This document shows positions 1-10,336 of a DNA stretch of 64,000 bases, piece by piece. Numbering within the stretch: the first letter of the stretch is position 1; each line of letters starts with the position of its first letter. Below the pieces are notes generated by a model. It was not told the DNA's origin, did not search any database, and worked only from the letters and a program-made list of their open reading frames with translations. Source of the stretch: Nonomuraea roseoviolacea subsp. carminata (lineage in GTDB: Bacteria > Actinomycetota > Actinomycetes > Streptosporangiales > Streptosporangiaceae); assembly GCF_024172185.1 (NCBI RefSeq), contig NZ_JAMZEC010000001.1, positions 1,178,001 through 1,242,000 of the forward strand. Reading direction: 5' to 3'. A program made the position numbers and the translations under genes.

Positions 1-411
1 GGTCCAGCCGAGAGGGCCGCCGGGCCAGAGCTTGGCGATCGTGCGCTGGCAGCACTCCTCGTGGTTCATCTCGTCACGGGTGATGGAGAAGAAGCACTTC
101 CTGACCGGGTCCTCTTCGTGCTTCTCGAACGCCTGGATGGTGGCCCGGGCGAACACCGCCGGGCCCGAGGCGTCGAAGTTCGCCAGCACGGCGAACCAGT
201 ACATGATGCCGAGCCGCTGCTCGCGGGTGAAGTCGGCCGGGTCGAGGCCGTCCCAGGGCAGGTCGGCGGGGTTCCAGACCATGCGCTTGGACTTCTCGTA
301 GATGGCCGCGAGCTTGGCGGTCTCGACCCGCCACTCCATCGGGTAGATGTTCGGCTGCGGGATCTCCGGGGCGGGCCAGAAGCCGCCCTCCGGGATGGTG
401 AGGTCTGCCAT
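1..411 (-). CDS. Ferritin-like diiron-type protein, C-terminus cut by window edge
   Basis: An open frame of 137 codons runs from an ATG at 411 off the left end with no stop, so the C-terminus is missing. The start follows a GGAGGTGTCAC ribosome site. The visible protein is rich in aromatic and acidic residues. It contains SITRDEMNHEECC near residues 113-125, an E..HEE-type metal-ligand motif as in helix bundles of ferritin-like and ribonucleotide-reductase-R2-like proteins. Function unknown; a diiron oxidase or oxygenase is plausible. It ends upstream of, and on the same strand as, the EamA exporter. Family assignment is inference from one motif. Confidence 0.55.
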   Translation of the reverse strand, partial: MADLTIPEGGFWPAPEIPQPNIYPMEWRVETAKLAAIYEKSKRMVWNPADLPWDGLDPADFTREQRLGIMYWFAVLANFDASGPAVFARATIQAFEKHEEDPVRKCFFSITRDEMNHEECCQRTIAKLWPGGPLGWT

Positions 412-461
412 GTGACACCTCCATCCCTCATCCTGCGCGGCGCCGTCATGCGTTTCAAGCG

Positions 462-1388
462 TCAGCTACGGGTCCGCTGCGTCACCGCGACGCACACCAG
501 GACGGCCAGCGCCCCCAGCACCGTCGCCGTCCCGAACCGCTCCCCCATGAGGAACCACGCCCACACCAGCGTGAGCAGCGGCTGCGTGAGCTGCGTCTGC
601 CCGGCCCGGGCGATCCCGCCCCTGGCCAGGCCCGCGTACCACGGGATGAAGCCGAGGAACATCGACACCGCCGCCACGTACGCGAACCCGGCGAGCGCCT
701 CGCCGGACGGGTGGACCGGCGTCGTCGCGGCCAGCACGGCGGTCACGGGCGCGGTGAGCGGCAGGGACAGGACGAGCGCGTACGAGATGACCTGCCAGCC
801 GGGCGTCTCGCGGGCGAGCCGGCCGCCCTCGGTGTAGCCGACGGCGGCCGACAGGAGGGCTCCCACCAGCAGCAGGTCGGCCCACGCGCCCTCCGGTCCG
901 GAGCCGTGGCGGGTGATGGTGAACGCGGTGATGGCGGCGGCGCCGGCCGCGCAGGCGACCCAGAACAGCGGCTTCGGACGCTCACCGGCGCGCAGCACGG
1001 CGCAGGCGGCCGTGGCGGCCGGCAGCAGGCCGATCACGACGGCCGAGTGGGCGGTGGTCGCCCCCAGGTCCAGGGCCAGGCCGCTGAAGACGGGGAACCC
1101 GAACACCACCCCGAGCGAGATCAGGGCATACGAACCCCACTGGCGCCGGGGCGGGAGCAGCGGAAGCCGGGCGGCCCGCAGGCAGACGAGCGCGATCACG
1201 GCGGCGACGAAGGCCCGGCCGATGGCGACGAGCCACGGGTCGAAGCCGCGCATCGCGAACGCCGTGGCCGGGAACGACCCGGAGAAGGCCAGCACGCCGA
1301 GGAAGGCGAGCCCCGTGCCGCCACGCTTCGAGGGGGCCGCGGGGACCGCTACCAAGGGTTCGACGATAGCGCTATTCTGGTCTTTCAT
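462..1388 (-). CDS. EamA/DMT-family exporter
   Basis: A 308-residue membrane protein with about ten hydrophobic segments and the two-repeat pattern of the EamA (DUF6) drug/metabolite transporters, such as the segments near GLAFLGVLAFSGSFPATAF and FLGFIPWYAGLARGG. The family usually exports amino acids or metabolites from the cytoplasm; the substrate is not visible. The chosen ATG at 1388 overlaps the start codon of the divergent MocR gene by two bases, and a TATCGT box ends five nt upstream, so the transcript is probably leaderless. A TTG at codon 12 is an alternative start. Control by the neighbouring MocR is the likely arrangement. Confidence 0.85.
   Translation of the reverse strand: MKDQNSAIVEPLVAVPAAPSKRGGTGLAFLGVLAFSGSFPATAFAMRGFDPWLVAIGRAFVAAVIALVCLRAARLPLLPPRRQWGSYALISLGVVFGFPVFSGLALDLGATTAHSAVVIGLLPAATAACAVLRAGERPKPLFWVACAAGAAAITAFTITRHGSGPEGAWADLLLVGALLSAAVGYTEGGRLARETPGWQVISYALVLSLPLTAPVTAVLAATTPVHPSGEALAGFAYVAAVSMFLGFIPWYAGLARGGIARAGQTQLTQPLLTLVWAWFLMGERFGTATVLGALAVLVCVAVTQRTRS
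1366..1375. promoter_or_regulatory. Palindromic site with -10 box of the MocR gene
   Basis: ATAGCGCTAT is a perfect 10-bp palindrome. The overlapping TATTCT (1373-1378) reads as a -10 box eight nt before the MocR ATG. It is one of two related dyads 31 bp apart, centre to centre (the other is at 1395-1408), which suggests operators on the same DNA face. Confidence 0.5.
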
Positions 1389-2784
1389 GAATAACGATAG
1401 CAGTATCGCCCAGATCGCCGCGATACTGCGCGACGAGGCCGCCCGGCTCCGGCCCGGCGACCGGCTGCCCTCCAGCCGTGAGGTCATGCGCCGCCACAGC
1501 GTCAGCCCCGTGACCGTGTCGCGGGCTCTGGGCATGCTGGCCGCCGAGGGCGTGGTGGTCACCCGGCCGGGCAGCGGCGCGTTCGTCGCCCACCGCACCG
1601 AGCGGCCCGCCGCCGCGCCCGATTTGTCCTGGCAGACCGTCGCGCTGGGCGACCGCGTGATCGACGCGTCGTCCGTCGTCTCGCTGCTGAGCCCGCCGCC
1701 CGAGGGCATGGTGCCGCTGACCGGCGGCTATCCGCACCCGGGGCTGCGGCCCGACCGGCAGCTCGCGGCCGCCGCGACGCGGGCCGTGCGCCGGCCCGAC
1801 GCCTGGGCGATGCCGCCGCTGAACGGTCTGGCGGAGCTGCGCCGCTGGTTCGCGGCCGAGGCGGGCGGCGACGTGACGGCCGCCGACGCGCTGATCGTCA
1901 GCGGCGGGCAGGCGGCCCTGACGCACGCCTTCCGTGCGCTGGCCGCCCCCGGCACGCAGGTGCTGGTGGAGACGCCGACCTATCCGGGCGCCCTGGCGGC
2001 GGCCAAGGCGGCCGGGCTGCGGGCGACGGCCGTGCCGATGGACCGCGACGGCGTACGGCCGGACCTGCTGGCCGAGGCGTTCGCCGTGACGGGCGCGCGG
2101 GTGTTCTGCACGCAGCCGACGCTGCACAATCCCACGGGCGCCACGCTGCCGCGCGAGCGCCGCGAGCAGGTGCTCCAGGTCGCCCGGGCGGCGGGCGCGT
2201 TCGTCATCGAGGACGACTTCGCCCGCTACCTGACCGACCAGGCGCCGCCGCCGATGGTCTCCATGGACGAGCACGGCGTCGTGGTCTACATCGCCTCCCT
2301 GACCAAGGTGCTGTCGCCGAGCATGCGGGTGGCGGCGGTGATCGCCCGCGGCCCGGCGGCGCACCGGCTGCGCGCGAGCCAGCTCGTGGAGTCGTTCTTC
2401 GTGGCCCGGCCGTTGCAGGAGACGGCGGTGGAGTTCCTCGGCTCGGGCGCGTGGGGGCGGCACCTGTCGGCGCTGCACGCGGAGATCGTCACGCGCCGCG
2501 ACGCGCTGGCGGCCGAGCTGGCGCTGCGCATGCCGCGGGCCGAGCCGTACCTGCTGCCGCGGGGCGGCATGCACCTGTGGCTGCGCCTGCCGCCGGAGGT
2601 GGACGAGACGGCCCTGGTGGAGGAGGCCCGGCGGGGCGGCGTGCTGGTGAGCCCGGGCCGGATGTACTACCCGTCGGAGCCGCCGGGGCCGCGCGTGCGG
2701 GTCACGCACATCGCCGCGACGCATCTGGCGGAGCTGGCCGAGGGGGTGCGCCGCCTGGCCGAGGCCCTCGATCGCGTCTCGTGA
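1387..2784 (+). CDS. MocR-type GntR/aminotransferase-fold regulator
   Basis: 465 residues. An N-terminal GntR winged helix (about residues 7-68, LPSSREVMRRHSVSPVTVSR) is joined to a class-I aminotransferase-like domain with the PLP-lysine signature SLTKVLSPSMRV (lysine near residue 307) and HNPTG, the substrate-loop motif. This is the MocR/PdxR architecture: PLP-binding repressors or activators that often control a divergent neighbour. Here that neighbour is the EamA exporter. The ATG at 1387 shares two bases with the exporter's start codon, and the -10-like TATTCT leaves essentially no leader. The effector is unknown: an amino acid or PLP itself. Confidence 0.9.
   Translation: MNNDSSIAQIAAILRDEAARLRPGDRLPSSREVMRRHSVSPVTVSRALGMLAAEGVVVTRPGSGAFVAHRTERPAAAPDLSWQTVALGDRVIDASSVVSLLSPPPEGMVPLTGGYPHPGLRPDRQLAAAATRAVRRPDAWAMPPLNGLAELRRWFAAEAGGDVTAADALIVSGGQAALTHAFRALAAPGTQVLVETPTYPGALAAAKAAGLRATAVPMDRDGVRPDLLAEAFAVTGARVFCTQPTLHNPTGATLPRERREQVLQVARAAGAFVIEDDFARYLTDQAPPPMVSMDEHGVVVYIASLTKVLSPSMRVAAVIARGPAAHRLRASQLVESFFVARPLQETAVEFLGSGAWGRHLSALHAEIVTRRDALAAELALRMPRAEPYLLPRGGMHLWLRLPPEVDETALVEEARRGGVLVSPGRMYYPSEPPGPRVRVTHIAATHLAELAEGVRRLAEALDRVS
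1395..1408. promoter_or_regulatory. Second dyad, inside MocR codons 3-8, with the exporter -10 box
   Basis: CGATAGCAGTATCG has 5-bp inverted arms (CGATA/TATCG). On the minus strand its TATCGT (1399-1394) is placed as a -10 for the EamA gene. Protein bound here would block the exporter promoter and MocR elongation. Confidence 0.45.
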
Positions 2785-2837
2785 TCAGGATGATCAATCT
2801 CACGGGGGGCCGTCCGGGCGGGTCGCGGGAGCCGCCG

Positions 2838-2843
2838 TACAGT
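2838..2843 (+). promoter_or_regulatory. -10 box of the CGNR gene
   Basis: TACAGT ends six nt before ATG 2850; transcription would start at the A of the start codon. No clear -35 element is seen. Confidence 0.4.
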
Positions 2844-2849
2844 ATGGGC

Positions 2850-3362
2850 ATGCCGGCACCCGCGGAGCTCGTACGCGACTTCGTGAACACCCTGGACGTG
2901 GAGTGCGACACGGACGAGCTGGCCTCTCCGGCGGAGCTGGCGCTGTGGCTGCGCGAGCGCGGCCTGGCGGGCCCGCTCGACCGCGCCACGGACGACGACC
3001 TGGCCACCGCGCTGGCCCTGCGCGAGGCGTTGCGCGCCGCCCTCCGGACCCACCACGACCAGGCGCTGCCGGTGTTGCCGCTGCGCGTGGTGGTCGATCC
3101 CCTCCCCCGGCTCGTGCCGGTCGAGAGCGGGGTCCGCGGCGCTCTCGCCGTGATCGCCGCCGCGGTCGCCGACGCCTCCTGGGACCGGCTCAAGGTGTGC
3201 GCGGAGATCACCTGTCAGTGGGCCTTCATCGACGTGTCGAAAAATCGATCTCGCTCGTGGTGTTCCATGCGGGTCTGCGGCAACCGCACCAAAACGCGCG
3301 CCTACCGGGCGAGGAAGCAGGGTTCGCGTCGTCTCCAAGCCTCAAACACCGATACGGTGTAA
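2850..3362 (+). CDS. CGNR zinc-finger regulator (ABATE family)
   Basis: 170 residues. The N-terminal alpha-helical half begins with the typical LVRDFVNTLD, and the C-terminal half has the zinc-finger core CAEITCQWAFID...WCSMRVCGNR. This is the ABATE plus CGNR architecture of putative stress-related actinobacterial transcription regulators. The ATG at 2850 is preferred over the in-frame ATG at 2844 because TACAGT (2838-2843) sits six nt upstream, as in leaderless genes. No target is evident. It lies in the same direction as MocR but after a 65-nt gap with its own promoter. Confidence 0.82.
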   Translation: MPAPAELVRDFVNTLDVECDTDELASPAELALWLRERGLAGPLDRATDDDLATALALREALRAALRTHHDQALPVLPLRVVVDPLPRLVPVESGVRGALAVIAAAVADASWDRLKVCAEITCQWAFIDVSKNRSRSWCSMRVCGNRTKTRAYRARKQGSRRLQASNTDTV

Positions 3363-3406
3363 CTCGTGCCTTGTGGCATGGACGGCAGGCGAAGGAGCGG
3401 GCCGAG

Positions 3407-4015
3407 ATGGCAGACGTAGGCGTTCGGGCGGCCCGGCGCGAGGATGTGCTCCAGGTGGCGAATGTTCAGATCCGCGCCTGGCGCTACGGCTATCGGGATT
3501 TCCTCCCCGAGGGCCCTTTGGAGCAGATGACCGGCCCGGCGGCCGAGAAGATGTGGCTGCGCCAGTGGGACGAGGCGATCGTCGCCCCGCCCACGTCGAG
3601 GCACCGGGTGCTGGTCGCGGTGGAGACCATCCTCGACACCGAGGGGTTCCCCGCGCTCGGCGTCGGGGGCAGCGGCGTGCCCGCCACCCCACGGGGTGGT
3701 GAGCGCGTGGTGGGCCTGGCCTCGCACGCCCCCGCCGAGGACCCGGATCTCGACCCCACCGAGGTGGCGGAGATGCTGACGCTACTGGTGGACCCCGACT
3801 TCGTACGGCGCGGCCATGGCAGCCGCCTGCTCAACGCGACGGTCGACCACCTGCGCCAGGACGGCTACCGGCAGATCGCCACCTGGGTGTTCGCCGACAA
3901 CTACGCGGTGCTGGGCTTCCTGGAGTCGGCGGGCTGGGGCGAGGACATGGCCGAGCGCGTCCTCGACATGGGCCGCCCCATCCGCATGGTCAGGCTCACC
4001 ACCGACATCAGCTAA
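3407..4015 (+). CDS. GNAT N-acetyltransferase
   Basis: 202 residues with the GNAT fold. An N-terminal VRAARREDVLQVANVQIRAW is followed by the beta4 strand and acetyl-CoA loop (LLVDPDFVRRGHGSRLL, R/Q-x-x-G-x-G/A type) and a C-terminal VFADNYAVLGFLESAGW strand typical of this class. Substrate unknown. The ATG is preceded by GAAGGAGCGG. It lies 15 nt upstream of menA and could be co-transcribed with it, but I see no pathway link. Confidence 0.85.
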   Translation: MADVGVRAARREDVLQVANVQIRAWRYGYRDFLPEGPLEQMTGPAAEKMWLRQWDEAIVAPPTSRHRVLVAVETILDTEGFPALGVGGSGVPATPRGGERVVGLASHAPAEDPDLDPTEVAEMLTLLVDPDFVRRGHGSRLLNATVDHLRQDGYRQIATWVFADNYAVLGFLESAGWGEDMAERVLDMGRPIRMVRLTTDIS

Positions 4016-4030
4016 GGGATCTCCAGAGAT

Positions 4031-4906
4031 ATGGCAACCCCCGGCCAGTGGATCGCCGGAGCGCGTCCCCGCACCCTCCCCAACGCCGTCGTGCCCGTCG
4101 TGGTCGGCACCGGCGTGGCGATCGGCGAAGGTCATCCGATCTGGTGGCGTGCGGTCGTCGCGCTCCTCGTGGCGCTGCTGCTGCAGATCGGCGTCAACTA
4201 CGCCAACGACTACAGCGACGGCGTGCGCGGCACGGACGACGAGCGGGTGGGCCCGATGCGGCTCGTCGGCTCGCGGGCCGCGACGCCGCCGCAGGTTCTC
4301 GCCGCCGCGTTCGGCTGCTTCGCGGCGGCGGCGGTGCTCGGGCTGATCCTGGTGATCGCGACCCGGGCGTGGTGGATCCTGCTCGTGGGCGCCGCCTGCA
4401 TCGCCGCCGCGTGGTTCTACACGGGCGGCAAGAGCCCGTACGGCTACAAGGCGCTGGGCGAGGCGGCCGTGTTCGTGTTCTTCGGCCTGGTGCCGGTGAT
4501 GGGCACGGCGTACGTGCAGACCGAGCAGCTCTCGTGGCCGGCGCTGATCGCCTCGATCCCGGTCGGCCTGCTGTCGTGCTCGATGCTCGTGGTCAACAAC
4601 CTGCGCGACGTCCACACCGACGGGCCGGTCGGCAAGCGCACGCTCGCGGTGGTGCTGGGCGCCGAGCGCACCCGCACCCTGTACGCGGCGTGCCTGATCG
4701 CGCCGTTCGTGGTGGCGGTGGCGATGTTCCCCCTCGCCTGGCTGGCGCCGCTCGCGGTGCTGGCCGCGCCGCTGGCGGTCATGCCGGTCAAGACGGTGCT
4801 GCACGGGGCCGTGGGTCCGGCGCTGATCGGCGTGCTCCAGCAGACGGGCAAGCTGCAGATGGCGTACGGCCTGCTGCTCTCGATCGGCCTGGCCGTCAGC
4901 CTCTAG
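4031..4906 (+). CDS. menA: 1,4-dihydroxy-2-naphthoate polyprenyltransferase
   Basis: 291 residues, a UbiA-superfamily prenyltransferase with about eight to nine membrane segments. The first Asp-rich motif, NYANDYSDGVRGTDDE (about residues 56-71), and the second, NNLRDVHTDGPVGKRT, bind the prenyl diphosphate through Mg2+. MenA joins a polyprenyl chain to 1,4-dihydroxy-2-naphthoate in the membrane during menaquinone synthesis. Length and the N-terminal WIAGARPRTLP fit actinobacterial MenA. No other men genes are in the window. Confidence 0.93.
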   Translation: MATPGQWIAGARPRTLPNAVVPVVVGTGVAIGEGHPIWWRAVVALLVALLLQIGVNYANDYSDGVRGTDDERVGPMRLVGSRAATPPQVLAAAFGCFAAAAVLGLILVIATRAWWILLVGAACIAAAWFYTGGKSPYGYKALGEAAVFVFFGLVPVMGTAYVQTEQLSWPALIASIPVGLLSCSMLVVNNLRDVHTDGPVGKRTLAVVLGAERTRTLYAACLIAPFVVAVAMFPLAWLAPLAVLAAPLAVMPVKTVLHGAVGPALIGVLQQTGKLQMAYGLLLSIGLAVSL

Positions 4907-4952
4907 GAGGCCCGGGGCTGGGGCGCGCGTGTCCCTGGGTCGTCCGCCTGGA

Positions 4953-5447
4953 TCACGCTCGCGCCACGACGACGGGTGCGCTCATGACGACGCGGGGCGC
5001 CACCTCGATGCCCAGCTCGCGCTCGTGCTCCACCAGCGCCCGCAGCTCGGGCCCCCACTCCCCCTCGGGCAGCACGGCGAAGCCGTGGCGTTCGTACCAG
5101 GGGGCGTTCCACGGCACGTCGCGGAACGTCGTCAGCGTCACCGCCGGCACGCCGCAGGCCAGCGCGTGGTCGCGCACCGCCGCCACCAGCCGCCCGCCGA
5201 TGCCGCGCCGCATGCGCGAGGGGTGTACGGCGAGCTGCTCCAGGTGCAGGTTGCCGTCCACCTGGCCCATGAGCGCGAAGCCGTGCGGCGGGTCGCCCTC
5301 GACCAGCACCGAGGAAGGGTCGCCGACCTCCTCGATCTGCGTGGTCCCCGGCGGGAACGTGATCCCCACCCGCTCGAACATCGCGTCGGCGGCCAGCTCC
5401 ACCGCCACCAGACCGGGCAGGTCCCCGGCTTCGGCCCATCGCACCAT
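4953..5447 (-). CDS. GNAT N-acetyltransferase
   Basis: 164 residues covering a single GNAT domain: QLAVHPSRMRRGIGGRLV is the acetyl-CoA binding motif A, and PWNAPWYERHGFAVL the C-terminal substrate-side segment. Substrate not evident. It is transcribed away from dapB's terminator and converges on menA. The ATG at 5447 is chosen because the protein begins directly with the first GNAT strand. Confidence 0.85.
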   Translation of the reverse strand: MVRWAEAGDLPGLVAVELAADAMFERVGITFPPGTTQIEEVGDPSSVLVEGDPPHGFALMGQVDGNLHLEQLAVHPSRMRRGIGGRLVAAVRDHALACGVPAVTLTTFRDVPWNAPWYERHGFAVLPEGEWGPELRALVEHERELGIEVAPRVVMSAPVVVARA

Positions 5448-5543
5448 GGCGACACGGTCTCATGTTCGGGCCGGACGGCGCCTCTGTATTAGGGTTCAGA
5501 GCGTGTGGCTCGGCGGTGCGGCGCCGAGACCCCTTCCGCACCC

Positions 5544-5582
5544 CGTGCCCACCCGCCTGCCTGTTCGCAGGCGGTGGGCACG
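5544..5582. terminator. Hairpin downstream of dapB (distal)
   Basis: A 16-17 bp stem, CGTGCCCACCCGCCTGC against GCAGGCGGTGGGCACG with one bulged C, and a six-base loop. It stands in tandem with a second hairpin next to the dapB stop and has no U-tract, as is usual for actinobacterial terminators. Confidence 0.6.
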
Positions 5583-5586
5583 CCGT

Positions 5587-5608
5587 GTCTGAGGAACGCT
5601 CCTCAGAC
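5587..5608. terminator. Hairpin three nt after the dapB stop
   Basis: A perfect 9-bp stem, GTCTGAGGA and TCCTCAGAC, around an ACGC loop. Its position directly behind the dapB stop codon makes it the proximal half of a double terminator for the rpsO-pnp-M16-dapB block. Confidence 0.65.
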
Positions 5609-5610
5609 CC

Positions 5611-6405
<795 letters not shown>

Positions 6406-7719
6406 TCACGCGATGGCGAAGGAGAAGTCCTTGTCGCCGTACGGGCCGATCACGGCGAGCGTGAGCGGCCGGGTCAGGACGTCGGCGGACACCTCGGCGA
6501 TCTCGTCCGGGGTGACCGCGTCGATGCGCGCCAGCACCTCGTCCACCGACAGCAGCTCGTCGTAGACCAGCTCGTTCTTGCCGATCCGCGACATGCGCGA
6601 GCCGGTGTCCTCCAGGCCGAGGACCAGCCCGCCGCGCATCTGGCCCTTGCCGCGCATGATCTCGTCGGCGCTCAGCCCCTCGGAGACCACGCGGGCCACC
6701 TCGTCCCGGCAGATCTTCAGCACATCGTCGATCTTGGACGGGAGGCAGCCGACGTAGATGCCGAACTGCCCGGTGTCGGCGTAGGCCGAGGTGTAACTGT
6801 AGGCGGAGTAGGCCAGGCCGCGCTTCTCCCGGATCTCCTGGAAGAGCCGGGACGACATGCCGCCGCCGAGCGCGGCGTTGAGCACGCCGAGCGCGAAGCG
6901 CCGGTCGTCGGTGCGGGCCATGCCGGTGGTGCCGAGCACCAAGTTGGCCTGCTCGGTCGGGCGGTCGAGCACGGTGACCGCGGAGTGGGTCGCCGCGCCC
7001 GGGCCGCTCGTGCGCGGCGGATCGCAGTCGAGGGGCCCGCCGAGGGCGCCGGCCCGCTCGTACGCCCGCGCGACCAGCTCCACGACCTCCTCGTGCCGGA
7101 CGTTGCCGGCGACCGAGACGACCGTGCGGCGCGGCTCGTAGTAGCGGCGGTAGTACTCGGCGATGCCCTCACGGCCGAGCGCGTCGATCGACTCGACCGT
7201 GCCGAGGATGGGCCGCCCGATCGGCGAGTCGCCGTACAGGGCCGCCGCGAACTGCTCGTGCACGACGTCGGACGGGTCGTCGTCGTGCATGGCGATCTCC
7301 TCCAGGATCACGCCCCGCTCGGACTCCACGTCGTCATCGGTGATCAGCGAGCTGGTCACCACGTCGGCGAGCACGTCGACCGCGACCGCCAGGTCCTCGT
7401 CGAGCACCCGCGCGTAGTAGCAGGTGTACTCCTTGGCGGTGAAGGCGTTGATCTCACCGCCGATGCCCTCGATGGAGGCCGAGATCTCCATCGCGTCACG
7501 CGTGGGGGTGCCCTTGAACAGCAGGTGTTCGAGGAAGTGGGTGGCCCCCATGTGCTCGGGGGCCTCGTCCCGGGAACCGATGCCGACCCACATGCCGACC
7601 GCGACGCTGCGCACGGTCGGCATGGTCTCGGTCACCACGCGCAGTCCGCCGGGGAGCACGGTCCGCCTGACCACCCCGGCCCCTTCGCGGCCGGGGTGCA
7701 GCGTGGTGGTGAGGGTCAC
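6406..7719 (-). CDS. M16-family zinc metallopeptidase (insulinase/MPP-like)
   Basis: 437 residues with the inverted zinc site HFLEH at residues 61-65 and the distal glutamate in [12 protein letters not shown] near 137-146. Two homologous halves follow, with the RxxY-type stretch [12 protein letters not shown] around residue 300. This is the processing-peptidase-like protein encoded next to pnp in most actinobacteria; its natural substrate is not established. The GTG start overlaps the pnp stop (GTGA), so the two are probably translationally coupled. Confidence 0.92.
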   Translation of the reverse strand: MTLTTTLHPGREGAGVVRRTVLPGGLRVVTETMPTVRSVAVGMWVGIGSRDEAPEHMGATHFLEHLLFKGTPTRDAMEISASIEGIGGEINAFTAKEYTCYYARVLDEDLAVAVDVLADVVTSSLITDDDVESERGVILEEIAMHDDDPSDVVHEQFAAALYGDSPIGRPILGTVESIDALGREGIAEYYRRYYEPRRTVVSVAGNVRHEEVVELVARAYERAGALGGPLDCDPPRTSGPGAATHSAVTVLDRPTEQANLVLGTTGMARTDDRRFALGVLNAALGGGMSSRLFQEIREKRGLAYSAYSYTSAYADTGQFGIYVGCLPSKIDDVLKICRDEVARVVSEGLSADEIMRGKGQMRGGLVLGLEDTGSRMSRIGKNELVYDELLSVDEVLARIDAVTPDEIAEVSADVLTRPLTLAVIGPYGDKDFSFAIA

Positions 7720-10052
7720 GAGTTGCGGTCGTCGGCGTCGTTGCGAGGGGCGCGCACCCGCGTGCGGGTGCGGCGGGGCCGCTCCTCACGGGGCTTGTCG
7801 TCGGCGGCCGGAGCCTCGTCGGACGGGGCCTGCTCGCCGTGAGCGTGCTGGCCGTCGCCCTTGGCCTCCTTCTCCGCGGCCTCCTTCTCGATGACCTCGA
7901 CGGGCACCAGGGAGAGCTTGCCGCGCTGGTCGATCTCGGCGATCTCCACCTGGATCTTCTCGCCGACGCTCATGACGTCCTCGACGTTCTCGATGCGCTT
8001 GCCGCCGTGCAGCTTGCGGATCTGCGAGACGTGCAGCAGACCGTCCTTGCCCGGCATGAGCGAGACGAACGCGCCGAACGCGGCGATCTTGACGACCGTG
8101 CCCAGGTAGCGCTCGCCCACCTCGGGCATGTGCGGGTTGGCGATGGCGTTGATCGCCGAACGGGCCGCCTCGGCGGACGGGCCGTCGGTGGCGCCGATGT
8201 AGATCGTGCCGTCGTCCTCGATGGTGATCTCGGCGCCCGTGTCGTCCTGGATCTGGTTGATCATCTTGCCCTTCGGGCCGATGACCTCGCCGATCTTGTC
8301 GACCGGGACCTTGATGGTGATGATGCGCGGCGCGGTCGGGTTCATCTCCGCCGGGGAGTCGATCGCCTCCTGCATCACCTCGAGGATCGCCAGGCGCGCG
8401 CCCTTGGCCTGCTTCAGCGCGGCGGCCAGCACCGAGGCCGGGATGCCGTCGAGCTTGGTGTCGAGCTGGAGCGCGGTGATGACGTCCTTGGTGCCGGCGA
8501 CCTTGAAGTCCATGTCGCCCATGGCGTCCTCGGCGCCGAGGATGTCGGTCAGCGTCACGTAGGTGTCGCCCTCGCCGATCAGGCCCATCGCGATGCCCGC
8601 GACCATCTCCTTCAGCGGCACACCCGCGTCCAGCAGCGCCATCGTGGAGGCGCAGACCGAGCCCATCGAGGTGGAGCCGTTGGAGCCGAGCGCCTCGGAC
8701 ACCTGCCGGATCGCGTACGGGAACTCCTCGCGCGAGGGCAGGACCGGGATCAGCGCCCGCTCGGCCAGCGCGCCGTGGCCGATCTCGCGCCGCTTGGGCG
8801 AGCCCACCCGGCCGGTCTCACCGGTGGAGTAGGGCGGGAAGTTGTAGTTGTGCATGTAGCGCTTGGTCCGCTCGGGGTTGAGCGTGTCGATGACCTGCTC
8901 CATGCGCAGCATGTTGAGCGTCGTGATGCCCAGGATCTGGGTCTCGCCGCGCTCGAACAGCGCCGAGCCGTGCACCCGGGGCACCACGTGGACCTCGGCC
9001 GACAGGGCGCGGATGTCCTTGGTGCCGCGGCCGTCGATGCGGACGCCCTCGTTGATGACCCGCTCACGCATGAGCTTCTTCATCACCGAGCGGAAGGCGG
9101 CGCTGACCTCCTTCTCACGCCCCTCGAACTCGGGCAGCAGCTTCTCGCCGGCCAGCGCCTTGACCTTCTCCAGCTCGGTCTCGCGCTCCTGCTTGCCGGC
9201 GATGGTCAGCGCGGCGGCCAGCTCGGTCTTCACCGCGTTCTCGACCGCGGCGTAGACGTCCTCCTGGTACTCGAGGAAGACGGCGTACTCGGCGGTCTCC
9301 TTCGCGGCGACCTGCGCGATGCGCGCCTGCGCCTCGCACAGCACCTTGATGAACGGCTTGGCGGCCTCAAGACCCTGCGCGACCGTCTCCTCGGTCGGGG
9401 CGACGGCGCCGTCGGCGACCAGCTTCAGCGTGTCCTTGGTGGACTCGGCCTCGACCATCATGATGGCGACGTCGCCGTCGGCCAGCACCCGGCCGGCCAC
9501 GACCATGTCGAACGTGGCCCGCTCCAGCTCGGTGTGGGTGGGGAAGGCCACCCACTGGCCGTCGATCAGCGCGACGCGCACGCCGCCGATCGGGCCGGAG
9601 AACGGCAGGCCGGCCAGCTGCGTGGACAGCGACGCGGCGTTGATGGCGACCACGTCGTACAGGTGGTCGGGGTTGAGCGCCATGACGGTGGCGACGACCT
9701 GGACCTCGTTGCGCAGGCCCTTGACGAACGACGGGCGCAGCGGCCGGTCGATCAGGCGGCAGGTGAGGATGGCGTCCTCGGAGGGACGGCCCTCACGCCG
9801 GAAGAACGAGCCGGGGATGCGGCCCGCGGCGTACATGCGCTCCTCGACGTCCACGGTGAGCGGGAAGAAGTCGAGGTTCTCCTTGGGCTGCCTGGACGCG
9901 GTGGTCGCGGACAACACCATCGTGTCGTTGTCGAGATACGCGACGGCCGAACCCGCCGCCTGACGCGCGAGACGCCCGGTCTCGAACCGGATCGTGCGCG
10001 AGCCGAACGTGCCGTTGTCGATGACGGCTTCGGCGGTGTGGACACCCTCCAC
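7716..10052 (-). CDS. pnp: Polyribonucleotide nucleotidyltransferase (PNPase)
   Basis: 778 residues: two RNase-PH-like domains (about 10-230 and 330-560) separated by a helical linker, then KH ([16 protein letters not shown], about 600) and S1 ([17 protein letters not shown], about 660-730) RNA-binding domains and a charged R/E-rich tail. It degrades RNA 3' to 5' by phosphorolysis and, in actinobacteria, can also add tails. The start is GTG 10052 because a strong AAAAGGAGGT lies six nt upstream. It follows rpsO after a terminator-like hairpin, the classic rpsO-pnp arrangement. Confidence 0.97.
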   Translation of the reverse strand: MEGVHTAEAVIDNGTFGSRTIRFETGRLARQAAGSAVAYLDNDTMVLSATTASRQPKENLDFFPLTVDVEERMYAAGRIPGSFFRREGRPSEDAILTCRLIDRPLRPSFVKGLRNEVQVVATVMALNPDHLYDVVAINAASLSTQLAGLPFSGPIGGVRVALIDGQWVAFPTHTELERATFDMVVAGRVLADGDVAIMMVEAESTKDTLKLVADGAVAPTEETVAQGLEAAKPFIKVLCEAQARIAQVAAKETAEYAVFLEYQEDVYAAVENAVKTELAAALTIAGKQERETELEKVKALAGEKLLPEFEGREKEVSAAFRSVMKKLMRERVINEGVRIDGRGTKDIRALSAEVHVVPRVHGSALFERGETQILGITTLNMLRMEQVIDTLNPERTKRYMHNYNFPPYSTGETGRVGSPKRREIGHGALAERALIPVLPSREEFPYAIRQVSEALGSNGSTSMGSVCASTMALLDAGVPLKEMVAGIAMGLIGEGDTYVTLTDILGAEDAMGDMDFKVAGTKDVITALQLDTKLDGIPASVLAAALKQAKGARLAILEVMQEAIDSPAEMNPTAPRIITIKVPVDKIGEVIGPKGKMINQIQDDTGAEITIEDDGTIYIGATDGPSAEAARSAINAIANPHMPEVGERYLGTVVKIAAFGAFVSLMPGKDGLLHVSQIRKLHGGKRIENVEDVMSVGEKIQVEIAEIDQRGKLSLVPVEVIEKEAAEKEAKGDGQHAHGEQAPSDEAPAADDKPREERPRRTRTRVRAPRNDADDRNS

Positions 10053-10057
10053 GGGGG

Positions 10058-10068
10058 ACCTCCTTTTG
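10058..10068 (-). promoter_or_regulatory. Strong ribosome binding site of pnp
   Basis: The minus strand reads AAAAGGAGGTC shortly before the GTG at 10052, almost fully complementary to the 16S 3' end. It decides the GTG start. Confidence 0.75.
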
Positions 10069-10303
10069 GTCGGTCACCCGCGCCCTTCTTTTCTCACCGG
10101 CACCCTCGTTAGGTGCAGCGCCGGTCTTCGATCGAAGCGCCCGGTCTTGGTTACCGGAAGCCACTACCGAGGACCGGCCCGCAGGCGTCGCGGGTCGCAT
10201 GGTGCTGAGCGGACGCGGGGGCTGTAGTGTCTCGGATCTTCAGTTGTATGCCAGATGCCCGCCGCGGGAGCGGCGACACACCGGCTTCGCACGGCATATG
10301 CGA

Positions 10304-10329
10304 AGGGAGCGACGCGGACGCCGCTCCCT
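10304..10329 (-). terminator. Hairpin between rpsO and pnp
   Basis: AGGGAGCG and CGCTCCCT form an 8-bp stem around a ten-base loop eight nt after the rpsO stop. A second small stem, GCCGC-GGGA-GCGGC, lies at 10261-10274. Likely a partial terminator or processing hairpin separating rpsO from pnp. Confidence 0.6.
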
Positions 10330-10336
10330 CCTCATG

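Noticed and set aside
7839..10112. A 757-codon plus-strand frame opposite pnp
   Set aside because: It has His/Asp/Leu-rich shadow composition and no motif; PNPase on the other strand is unambiguous.
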